From a virus: DNA of 27,998 nucleotides. The notes under the pieces are model-generated. The model worked only from the letters and a program-made list of their open reading frames with translations, searched no databases and was not told where the DNA came from. Of the stretch, positions 11,350-18,751 are shown piece by piece (within the stretch, counting starts at the first letter, position 1; each line of letters begins with the position of its first letter). Position numbers and translations under genes: made by a program. The stretch lies in IMG/VR virus record IMGVR_UViG_3300010354_000479, positions 1 through 27,998 of that record. One strand, written 5' to 3'.

Positions 11350-11728
11350 CCATCCACTGTTCGTAGATAGAGCTTTCTACAATTCCCGTTTGAAGCCAGT
11401 TTTTGATACGCATCTCTGAGTGTGCCGTATAGAAGTCCTGTCTTCGGTACCACTTAATCCAGTCTTCACTCCCCTTGGAATGATTACATTCCTTGCAGGC
11501 AGGAACACAGTTGCTGGTTCTGTCTTCGCCGCCTTTACTTTTAGGCCTTACATGGTCTAGTGTTAAGCTTTTGATGTCGATTGGTGGGCAGTCGCAGTAG
11601 GCACATCTGTTGTTCCATGCATCACGAATGGATTGCCTCCAGAGGCGTTTTGCTTCTTTACCGTTCATGGCCTCAAGATTAAAAAGGTACTCACCAGCCC
11701 GTTCACGGGGCACACTTGAGAGGCTCAT
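11342..11728 (-). CDS. HNH endonuclease, 128 aa
   Basis: Free-standing HNH nuclease with zinc knuckles. C42-x-x-C45 (CAYC) and C78-x-x-C81 (CKEC) hold the metal fold; D58-H59 (LTLDHVRPKSKGGED), N73 and N82-H83-x-K85 complete the HNH motif. Such enzymes nick or cut DNA and often behave as homing endonucleases in phages (established). It is antisense within the virion cluster, overlaps the chaperone stop by eight bases, and is preceded by a strong hairpin ending at its ATG. The C-terminal ~40 residues (DWIKWYRRQDFYTAHSEMRI) may add DNA binding. Likely a recent insertion. Confidence 0.88.
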   Translation of the reverse strand: MSLSSVPRERAGEYLFNLEAMNGKEAKRLWRQSIRDAWNNRCAYCDCPPIDIKSLTLDHVRPKSKGGEDRTSNCVPACKECNHSKGSEDWIKWYRRQDFYTAHSEMRIKNWLQTGIVESSIYEQWMAS

Positions 11729-11757
11729 CGTCTACGGGGCAGGAATGACGTAGACGA
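11728..11757 (-). promoter_or_regulatory. inverted repeat at the HNH start codon
   Basis: TCGTCTACG (11728-11736) and CGTAGACGA (11749-11757) form a perfect 9-bp stem with a 12-nt loop. On the minus strand the stem runs into the A of the HNH start codon, so in RNA it would block ribosome access. Confidence 0.6.
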
Positions 11758-11809
11758 CAAAGTCACCAATCGCCATAAGCATTCTTGCGCCTGATATATG
11801 TTTCCACCT

Positions 11810-11820
11810 ATGGCACACTA
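11810..11820 (+). promoter_or_regulatory. candidate phage promoter motif, copy e
   Basis: ATGGCACACTA followed by GGAGG, 23 nt before the ATG at 11844. Upstream is the divergent HNH gene. Confidence 0.45.
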
Positions 11821-11843
11821 GGAGGCAGGGATTCGCTCGTCAA

Positions 11844-12764
11844 ATGTCTCAAGTTTTTCCGGATACACCCGGTGTAATTTACAGACTTCTTGACGCGGAC
11901 TCTGAGTTTCTGTCGTATATTGGTAGCTATAAATTTACCAATGGTCAAGTAAGAAATGCGATAAGCATGTTAACGCCTGGCGCCAATATTCCAGGTGTAC
12001 AAGAAGTAACTGGAGTTGAGTGCATTATTCATGATATTTCAAATATTAGAAGGGTCGACTACTTAACAGACTCTAGCACTCTAATTAATGAATGGAAAGT
12101 TTTCCTTGTTGCTTGGGATCCGGCGACTGGAGAAGATGTAAACAACGCTGCACGGCGGATCATGGATCTATTTCGTGGCGCGACATCGACGCAAACCGTA
12201 AAGACTTCAGAGGGGTTGAACGCAAGGGTTCAGACGGTGGTAACGATCCCGTCGAACCGCCCGCTTGATATTGACGGCATGGCGATTTACGGTCCGCAGC
12301 CTGTTGTAGAAATTACTAGTAATAGAAATTATATTCAGCCTGGGGACGAGATCACTCTTTCCTGGATTGTTTCCAGCTCCGTTTGGGCTGAGATGGATAA
12401 TGAGGTTGGCAATATTCCCTTGACAGGATCACAAGATTTTGTAGTTGACAAGACTACAACATTTAATATTACTGCTTATAACGATTTCACTAGCGGGAAA
12501 ACTGGCATCGAGATCGTCGTACTTGATCCTGCTATCGCGATGTTCGACTACGAGCAGATCACGGGAACTAATAATTATAGAGTTTATTGGGCGGTTTCCA
12601 ATGCTCAAGAGGTGCGGTTCAATGGGAGGTATGATTGGCCTTCCAGTGGAGAGACAATTCTAGAGGGCATTATAACCGTTACGGAGTTTGAGCTTGAAGC
12701 GTGGAGCACTCAAGGTAGTGAGACGGCAACAATCACTATTCCTGGGTTCCCAACTGTTGGATGA
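11844..12764 (+). CDS. tail terminator-like protein with C-terminal Ig-like domains, 306 aa
   Basis: Residues 1-~145 (TPGVIYRLLDADSEFLSYIG, NEWKVFLVAWDPATGEDVNN, AARRIMDLF) have the size and alpha/beta pattern of tail terminator proteins that cap the tail tube; this is by position and pattern, not by a diagnostic motif. Residues ~150-225 (QPVVEITSNRNYIQPGDEIT, LSWIVSSS, TTTFNITAYN) are a typical bacterial Ig-like fold, and a second similar unit (FDYEQITGTNNYRVYWAVSN, then TVTEFELEAWS) follows. Ig-like domains on virions often decorate the surface and bind cell-surface glycans. A fusion onto a terminator is unusual. Next in line is the major tail gene. Confidence 0.55.
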   Translation: MSQVFPDTPGVIYRLLDADSEFLSYIGSYKFTNGQVRNAISMLTPGANIPGVQEVTGVECIIHDISNIRRVDYLTDSSTLINEWKVFLVAWDPATGEDVNNAARRIMDLFRGATSTQTVKTSEGLNARVQTVVTIPSNRPLDIDGMAIYGPQPVVEITSNRNYIQPGDEITLSWIVSSSVWAEMDNEVGNIPLTGSQDFVVDKTTTFNITAYNDFTSGKTGIEIVVLDPAIAMFDYEQITGTNNYRVYWAVSNAQEVRFNGRYDWPSSGETILEGIITVTEFELEAWSTQGSETATITIPGFPTVG

Positions 12765-12786
12765 AAATTAAGTAGGGTTCCATAAT

Positions 12787-12797
12787 TTGGCACCCTA
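12787..12797 (+). promoter_or_regulatory. candidate phage promoter motif, copy f
   Basis: TTGGCACCCTA, 63 nt before the major tail gene start, the longest leader among the copies. Confidence 0.4.
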
Positions 12798-12804
12798 CAG
12801 AAGA

Positions 12805-12856
12805 GGGGTGGGTCCCCCCGATTTTGTTGTTTCGGCCGGATTCATTCCGGATTTTT
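12805..12856 (+). promoter_or_regulatory. two-hairpin leader before major tail gene
   Basis: GGGG/CCCC around a 5-nt loop (12805-12817) and CCGGA/TCCGG around TTCAT (12836-12850), the latter followed by ATTTTT, lie between motif copy f and the GTG at 12861. The second looks like a short terminator four bases from the start codon; no Shine-Dalgarno site is present. Confidence 0.5.
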
Positions 12857-12860
12857 ATCC

Positions 12861-13496
12861 GTGGCGAACTATTCCGCAGCCTTTGGCTACGACGTTTACA
12901 TCTTACCTCTGGCTTCCAACGAGGTTGATATTGCGTTCACTGGTGTGACCAGTGCTACTGGTACTTCTGCTACTACTGCATTTCTTAAGACCGATAGCTC
13001 TGCAGCAGGTGATGGTCTGAACATTGCTCCCCCCAGCGCAACGGTTGCCTTCAACAGCTCTACAGGTATTTTTACCGTTGAGTCGACCGCTTATGGCATG
13101 GATGGTGCTGACCAACCTTTCCGTCTGTATGGTCTGACTAACGCCGCACTTGAGACTGATACTTCGTCCGAAGACATCGTTACCTACGATGACGAAACCA
13201 AGGGTTTCAACACTTCGATCGCAACTTCCAAGTCCTGGAGCGTGAGCCTCGAGGGTGTGGCCGACTTCCGTGATGCCGGTTACCAGGTGCTGCGTCTCAC
13301 TGAGCAGAACACCGTGGCAAGCAGCCTGCGCGTGAAATTCGTCCGTGTTGGTCCCACCGGTACCGATGAGGCTGTATATGGTTATGGTACCCTGCAGGGT
13401 TATTCTGAATCGATTGAAGCAGGCTCGATCGTTTCTTGGTCTGCAACCCTTCAGGGCTATGGCCCCTACAAGCTCGATCTGGATGTCAATCCCTGA
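12861..13496 (+). CDS. major tail (tube) protein, 211 aa
   Basis: Beta-rich protein with low charge and many Thr, Ser and Gly, starting MANYSAAFGYDVYIL from a GTG at 12861. Features typical of tail tube subunits are the KGFNTSIATSKSWSVSLEGV segment (a strand with T-x-K-x-W-S-V), a later RVKFVRVGPTGTDEAVYGYG strand pair and a C-terminal SIVSWSATLQGYGP. A single gene of this type directly before the tape measure gene supports a non-contractile tail. Codon use is richer in C-ending codons than its neighbours, as often seen for highly expressed virion genes. A strong terminator follows at 13520. Confidence 0.75.
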   Translation: MANYSAAFGYDVYILPLASNEVDIAFTGVTSATGTSATTAFLKTDSSAAGDGLNIAPPSATVAFNSSTGIFTVESTAYGMDGADQPFRLYGLTNAALETDTSSEDIVTYDDETKGFNTSIATSKSWSVSLEGVADFRDAGYQVLRLTEQNTVASSLRVKFVRVGPTGTDEAVYGYGTLQGYSESIEAGSIVSWSATLQGYGPYKLDLDVNP

Positions 13497-13519
13497 GATT
13501 ACTGATCTCTACTGGATTT

Positions 13520-13544
13520 ACGGGGGCTTCGGCCCCCGTTTTTT
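13520..13544 (+). terminator. strong terminator with UUCG loop
   Basis: ACGGGGGC (13520-13527) pairs with GCCCCCGT (13532-13539) around TTCG and is followed by T residues. It insulates the highly expressed major tail gene from the tape measure gene. Confidence 0.9.
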
Positions 13545-13545
13545 G

Positions 13546-13556
13546 TTGGCAGACTA
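13546..13556 (+). promoter_or_regulatory. candidate phage promoter motif, copy g
   Basis: TTGGCAGACTA, directly after the terminator T run and 27 nt before the tape measure ATG. Confidence 0.45.
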
Positions 13557-13583
13557 ATTTAGCTTATTCTGACCTAAGGATAA

Positions 13584-16500
13584 ATGGCTGATTTTAGCTT
13601 TAGACTTAGGGCCGATGTATCAACTGAAGAGGCGCGGAGAAGATTACAAGGCCTGGAAGGTGATGTCCAGGAGTTAAATAAAGCAATTGGAGATCTTACC
13701 GATAGCACTGGTACCAGTACAAATCAATTAAATATTGATATTGTAACTACCGAAAAGGGCAAGGGTACCATTGGTAGAGTTACTCAGCAGGTAGTCACTT
13801 TAGACAAGGCTGAGCAAGATCGAATCAAGACGCTTCAGAAAAAGACGAGTGTTGAACAGGGTAGTTTAACGAGTTTACGTCAGTCGCTCAATGTAGAAAA
13901 GCAATTAAAGAATGCGCTAGCGCCTGGTACTGCGGCATATCAGCAAAGAGTTGATAAGATCGCCCAGCTTGAGGCTGCCGTCAGAAGAGCGCAGGGCGTA
14001 CAAGACGGAAGCGTTGCTGCCATCAGAGCAGAAGGTAAAGCACTTCTAGAACAACTCAACAATCAGAATTTATCGATAGCGCAAAGAGAAAAGCTGACAC
14101 AAGCGATTAATTCAAATGCGGAGGCAGAGCGTAGAGCCCAGGGGATTCAGTCGGGTAGTATTGCTGATCTTCGTGCCCAGCAAGCAGAATACCAACGCCT
14201 TGCTGAATCGCTGAGAGTTGGTACGGCGGAGCAGATCAGAGCGCAACAGGCTGCTGATGAATTAGGCAATAGAATTGCCGCATTAACACCTAAGACCACT
14301 TCATTTATTGGTCAGTTAAACAAGCTCGCGACTATCCAAGCTGGAATTCAGGCAATCACGGCTATTTTTGGCCAGATTGCTGGTTCCATTGATAAAGTCG
14401 TAAAAAGAATCAAAGAGGTTGAGGCCTTTGATCTTGCATTAAGAAACCTTGGTGTATCTGCCAGTGACTCTGCGGCTGCCTTCTCTCAGGCGGCCAATAC
14501 GGCAAACGCCCTGGGTGCGCCAATCCAACAGGTTGAAAAAGCATACAAGAGAATAACTCCGGCACTCAGGGATATTGGTGCCTCTGCTGCTGAGAGCGAC
14601 CGTTTCATTGAGAACCTAACTGCCAGAACGCAGGTTTTAGGTTTGACGACTGAGGAGTCTGGACGCTTGCAAGAGGCATTTGCCCAGGTTCTGGCTAAGG
14701 GCAAATTACAGGCAGAAGAATTAACACAGCAAATTGCTGAAGTTGACGGAGCCTTTAGAACACAATTCGCAGAGGCCTTGGGCATCACCTCTGCGGAGTT
14801 ACAGGAACTTACAAAGAACGGACAGATCACCTCGCAGGTATTTGTCAAAGGTGTTAACGCCATGAACAATGGCGTTGATTTACTTAAAGGTAATATTGAA
14901 AGTGGCAACGCAACTATACAACAGTTGCAGAATCTTATTGCCAATATTAACCTTAAATCTCTCGAGGAAATTGGCCGGCAGATAGAGCCTGGTATCAGAG
15001 CGTTTTTAGAGGCTGGTAGGGTATTTGCGGAATTCGTAAGAACAGTCATAGATTCTCCTGTTGGCCAATTATTGGGAGATACCTTCAACCAAGTCGCCGG
15101 AGCGACCAAAAACTTTATTACCGCTTTAACCGGGTTATTAACTGTACTCTTGCAGATTATTTCACCAATTGCTGCGCTTTTGAGGCTCTTCTCACCTCTT
15201 ATTGGTGTTTTTGTCTTCTTTGTCGCTACACTCAAAACAGCAGGCTTGGCCCTTACAGCGTACAAGGCCGTATTGGCAGCCACGACAGTTGTTGCAGGGC
15301 AAAAGGTAACTGCGATCAATCTTGCAGCCCAAGCAATCGTAAGGTTTGGCACCGCGATCAAATCACTTTTAGCCTTGGATGTAAAAGGATTCTTTACGCA
15401 GTTAGCTGGATCCGCTGTTAAAGCAACAGAAGCATTGGTTGGTGGTGATATCGTCAAACTGAAAGATGCACTCAAGAATTTAACTGGAGCCGGCGGCACC
15501 GCCGGGAAGACCTTATCCTCCCTGGTCGGCAATGTAAACAAGGTTGGCGGTGCGGGAAGTGCTGTAACCCCAGTTGTATCTTCCCTAAGCAATGCAATTG
15601 GCAATGCCGGCAAAATATCTACAACTTTTGGTGCTACATCTACTAATTTAGCTGCTGGCTTAGCTAGCACAGCAAAGGCTGCCAGTGGCAGCATTCCTTC
15701 ACTCACGGCTCACGCTGGAGCTATAGGCAATATGGCATTAGCCTCAAAGCTGGCTGGCGGCGCCACGGGGGCACTCGGAACTGCGGCTACGTCTCTTACG
15801 CCCGCCATGGTAACAGTTGGAACAGCTACTGCCGGGGCTGGAGCCGCCGCCGGCGGCGCGGCCGTTGGTTTTGGAGCATTATTAATAGCAGCCTTACCGT
15901 TTGTCGCGATTGCGGCGGCGGTTATAGCGGCCATAGCTGCATTGTCCATGTCTTTGAACAGTTTTGGCCAGGCAGGAAAGCTCTCGGGTGGAGCGATGAG
16001 ACAGTTGAGTGTCGACCTGAAGAAACTAGGAACTGAAACCAAGCCGCAAAAGAGCGCTTGGCAGCAATTCACGGATGCATTTGTTAGATCCAACCCGGTC
16101 CTTTGGGCAACTGTTGCCCTCTTCGAGAAAATCCAACTTGGCTTGCAAAAACTTGGTTTTGCTAAGCAGACCGCTGAATTGAGGGCCGTAGTTCAACAGG
16201 TTGACGCTGACTTCAAGAAGGCCGGCCTAGGTGGTCTGACTGATTTTGCTAATGCCTCTAAATTAACCGGTAAAGAGGCGGCTAACTTGGTCGGCAAACT
16301 TGGTGCGCTTGCAAAATCGCAAGATGAAGTTGCGGCCTCCATCCAAAGGGAGATTGATGAGAAGAAGAGGAAGAACAGCTTCTGGCCTGGAGAGCAGGCA
16401 AACCTTGAGAAGGAGCTTGAGCTTGCCAAGGAGAGATCTGCTGGCTTCCAAATTCTTCAAAGACAACTTGCTGCAGCAACCGCCGAGCAACGGCAGGCAG

Positions 16501-18350
16501 CGTTAGCGGAGAATGATTATGCGAATGCAGTTGACATTACAAAGGCTGCACTAGAGAAAAAATCAGCCCAGATCGAGCAGGCTCAACAGGTACTTGATAC
16601 CAAGTCGACGCAGGATTACAATAATGGGTTGATAACCGAAGCGCAGCTTGAGTTGAACACTGGTGCTGCTGCGGTTGCCGCATCTAAGCAAAAACTGGCT
16701 GCAATCGATCAGGAGATACAGGCTAATAAAAAAGCGGTACAAGCTGATGCAAAAGACAGCCTTCAACAGGTAAATCAGAAGCAGCAACTTGCAGAAGAGC
16801 TAAAGGCTAAAAGGATTGAGGCCGAAGCTGCCGTTGCTGAAGCTCAAAAAGCGTACAGAGCAGCAGAAATTGCCAGAATTCAAGAAGTCATCAAGAATGC
16901 AGAGGAACTCGCGGGCATTTACCTCGATACAGCAAGCAGTGCGTCTTCCGCTCTTAACGACTTAGGTTCTTCGGTCGGCACTGCCCTTCAGGGGATTTCT
17001 GACGCAATTACTCAACAGTCGGCTCTTGAGTTCAGTATTACCGGTGATGATGCAATCATCCAAAGAGCTGTTGATGCTCAAGGCAAGATTCTAGCATTTG
17101 AATATACAATTGGAAAGGTTAAGAACGAAATCGCCCAGAAGCAACGTGAAGCAGAACTTCAATTGCAACAACTCAAGCTTCAGGGCTTGCTTGCCGAAGC
17201 TCAAGCTGATCCGAATGCCGAATCCAGGGAACGTCGGGTAGCTGCGCTCCAGAATGCCCTGGCACTTACTCAGCAGATTGGAGCACTGCAGGCAACTCAG
17301 GCCGCTGCGGAGAATATTGCCTTAGATGCACAGACGCAGAAGCAGCAACAGGCTCTAAACGCACAGAGAGAGGCCTTGGGTCTACCGCCAATTAAGATTG
17401 TAGACGAAAAATCGGTTGATCAATTATCTTCCGACTTTGACAACCTGTACCAGCAGGCAACCACTCAGGCTCAAGGGATTGGTGCAGCAACGACCGGTTC
17501 CGTTAGTCAGGGTATTGCAGCCGGCAAGGCTGGCGTAGAGGAACTCGGCAACACGGTCAACACAATCAAAACTCAGCAAGAAGAGTTCAACAAAAAACTG
17601 ACTGAGGGCGTTACGGCTCTCGGCGAAGCAGCCAAGGAGCTTGCCAATACTAACTACGGTGTTAAGCTCGGCGAAGAGCTTAAGAAGGCTCTTGGCGGTG
17701 CATTTGATTCGTTCAATGAATCTCTTAAAAATGCGCCAAAGTTAACTAGTGAAGTAGCCAAGGGTGCTGAGGGAATTGGCAAGGGCTTCGAGGGCGTCAA
17801 CGACAGAGTCGGCAAGCTCAATGGCACTCTTGATAGCACCGCTGGTAAGTTACGCACCCTACAAGGCCTCTCCAAGGGGCTTCCAGGGGGCTCTACTCCG
17901 GGCTCGATGGCGCAGGCGCTAGCGACTGGTGGACCCGTTACAGCGGGCTCTCAGTACTTCGTGAATGACGGCGGTGGCCGAGAAGCTTTTGTCGATATGC
18001 AGGGTCGAACCCAGCTCCTGCCAGCAGCAAGAAACATTCATTGGAGAGCACCCAGGGATGGCTATGTGTTGCCCGCACCAATGACAAGTGAGTTGATTCA
18101 GAATAGTAAAATTAATGCAAAAATCCAAGCTGCAGCGAATCAAGGTCGCCCGAGACTCGAGGCTTCTGGATACGCATCTGGAATGTCTAGTTCCGGCAAC
18201 CTAATCAAGCAGATGGGTGCAATGATGACGGGTGGTAATACCCAGAGAATCACCAACAATGTAACCATCCAAAGTCAGAACCCTGTAATGGATGCCTCGA
18301 AGATTATGGCAAACGTTGCAAGAATGAAAGCTAGAAGAGGAATGCTCTAA
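13584..18350 (+). CDS. tail tape measure protein, 1588 aa
   Basis: Largest gene here. It sets tail length and is thought to aid DNA passage into the cell. The N-terminal ~250 residues are coiled-coil; residues ~345-430 (LGLTTEESGRLQEAFAQVLA, KGKLQAEELTQQI, ALGITSAELQELTKNGQI) match the tape-measure N-terminal domain family. Hydrophobic segments at ~515-555 (ALTGLLTVLLQIISPIAALL onward) and ~760-790 (GFGALLIAALPFVAIAAAV) could insert in the host membrane. Long Ala/Gln/Glu coiled coils follow at ~900-1330. The ATG has AAGGA at 13575. At about 1.5 angstrom per residue the tail would be near 240 nm. The end overlaps the next ATG by one base. Confidence 0.95.
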   Translation: MADFSFRLRADVSTEEARRRLQGLEGDVQELNKAIGDLTDSTGTSTNQLNIDIVTTEKGKGTIGRVTQQVVTLDKAEQDRIKTLQKKTSVEQGSLTSLRQSLNVEKQLKNALAPGTAAYQQRVDKIAQLEAAVRRAQGVQDGSVAAIRAEGKALLEQLNNQNLSIAQREKLTQAINSNAEAERRAQGIQSGSIADLRAQQAEYQRLAESLRVGTAEQIRAQQAADELGNRIAALTPKTTSFIGQLNKLATIQAGIQAITAIFGQIAGSIDKVVKRIKEVEAFDLALRNLGVSASDSAAAFSQAANTANALGAPIQQVEKAYKRITPALRDIGASAAESDRFIENLTARTQVLGLTTEESGRLQEAFAQVLAKGKLQAEELTQQIAEVDGAFRTQFAEALGITSAELQELTKNGQITSQVFVKGVNAMNNGVDLLKGNIESGNATIQQLQNLIANINLKSLEEIGRQIEPGIRAFLEAGRVFAEFVRTVIDSPVGQLLGDTFNQVAGATKNFITALTGLLTVLLQIISPIAALLRLFSPLIGVFVFFVATLKTAGLALTAYKAVLAATTVVAGQKVTAINLAAQAIVRFGTAIKSLLALDVKGFFTQLAGSAVKATEALVGGDIVKLKDALKNLTGAGGTAGKTLSSLVGNVNKVGGAGSAVTPVVSSLSNAIGNAGKISTTFGATSTNLAAGLASTAKAASGSIPSLTAHAGAIGNMALASKLAGGATGALGTAATSLTPAMVTVGTATAGAGAAAGGAAVGFGALLIAALPFVAIAAAVIAAIAALSMSLNSFGQAGKLSGGAMRQLSVDLKKLGTETKPQKSAWQQFTDAFVRSNPVLWATVALFEKIQLGLQKLGFAKQTAELRAVVQQVDADFKKAGLGGLTDFANASKLTGKEAANLVGKLGALAKSQDEVAASIQREIDEKKRKNSFWPGEQANLEKELELAKERSAGFQILQRQLAAATAEQRQAALAENDYANAVDITKAALEKKSAQIEQAQQVLDTKSTQDYNNGLITEAQLELNTGAAAVAASKQKLAAIDQEIQANKKAVQADAKDSLQQVNQKQQLAEELKAKRIEAEAAVAEAQKAYRAAEIARIQEVIKNAEELAGIYLDTASSASSALNDLGSSVGTALQGISDAITQQSALEFSITGDDAIIQRAVDAQGKILAFEYTIGKVKNEIAQKQREAELQLQQLKLQGLLAEAQADPNAESRERRVAALQNALALTQQIGALQATQAAAENIALDAQTQKQQQALNAQREALGLPPIKIVDEKSVDQLSSDFDNLYQQATTQAQGIGAATTGSVSQGIAAGKAGVEELGNTVNTIKTQQEEFNKKLTEGVTALGEAAKELANTNYGVKLGEELKKALGGAFDSFNESLKNAPKLTSEVAKGAEGIGKGFEGVNDRVGKLNGTLDSTAGKLRTLQGLSKGLPGGSTPGSMAQALATGGPVTAGSQYFVNDGGGREAFVDMQGRTQLLPAARNIHWRAPRDGYVLPAPMTSELIQNSKINAKIQAAANQGRPRLEASGYASGMSSSGNLIKQMGAMMTGGNTQRITNNVTIQSQNPVMDASKIMANVARMKARRGML

Positions 18351-18751
18351 TGGCAAGAGGGAAAATCACGGTTTCTTTTAATGGTAGTTCCGTTGAGTTT
18401 GACCGTTTCACGGATACAGAGTTCCCTCGTACATATATGGCTCAGGCGAGTCTCGAGTTTTCTCAGATAGGCACTGCCTACGCGAGTGGACCGGCGAGAA
18501 AGCAACGGCAGATGTGGTCTATTTCAAGTCATATCGGCGTAACTAAGTGGGACCAGATCAGAGCCCTGTATGATGCCTGGGACGCCAAAAGAGCAACCGG
18601 TGATAACCTGGCATTTGTAGAGATTAATGACGAACTGATTGGCACCGCCAAGAATTACAAGGCGTTTTTCACGGAACCACCTGCGCTCACCAAGATTTCT
18701 CCTGGAAACAATAGAAATTTTATTGTGACTTTTGTCTTGGTCGAAATATAA
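18350..18751 (+). CDS. minor tail protein, 133 aa
   Basis: Small beta-rich protein following the tape measure gene, in the position of lambda gpM or small distal-tail proteins. Visible features are a starting strand (GKITVSFNGSSVEFDRF), a central QMWSISSHIGVTKWDQIRAL with a helix, and a C-terminal NFIVTFVLVEI strand. No enzymatic motif. It overlaps the tape measure gene by one base and the next gene starts directly after its stop, so it belongs to the tail-tip operon. Family assignment is by position. Confidence 0.6.
   Translation: MARGKITVSFNGSSVEFDRFTDTEFPRTYMAQASLEFSQIGTAYASGPARKQRQMWSISSHIGVTKWDQIRALYDAWDAKRATGDNLAFVEINDELIGTAKNYKAFFTEPPALTKISPGNNRNFIVTFVLVEI

Noticed and set aside
14486-15706. 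406-codon open frame antisense to the tape measure gene
   Set aside because: Ala/Thr/Pro-rich low-complexity translation that mirrors the Ala-rich tape measure codons; no start signal, no domain.
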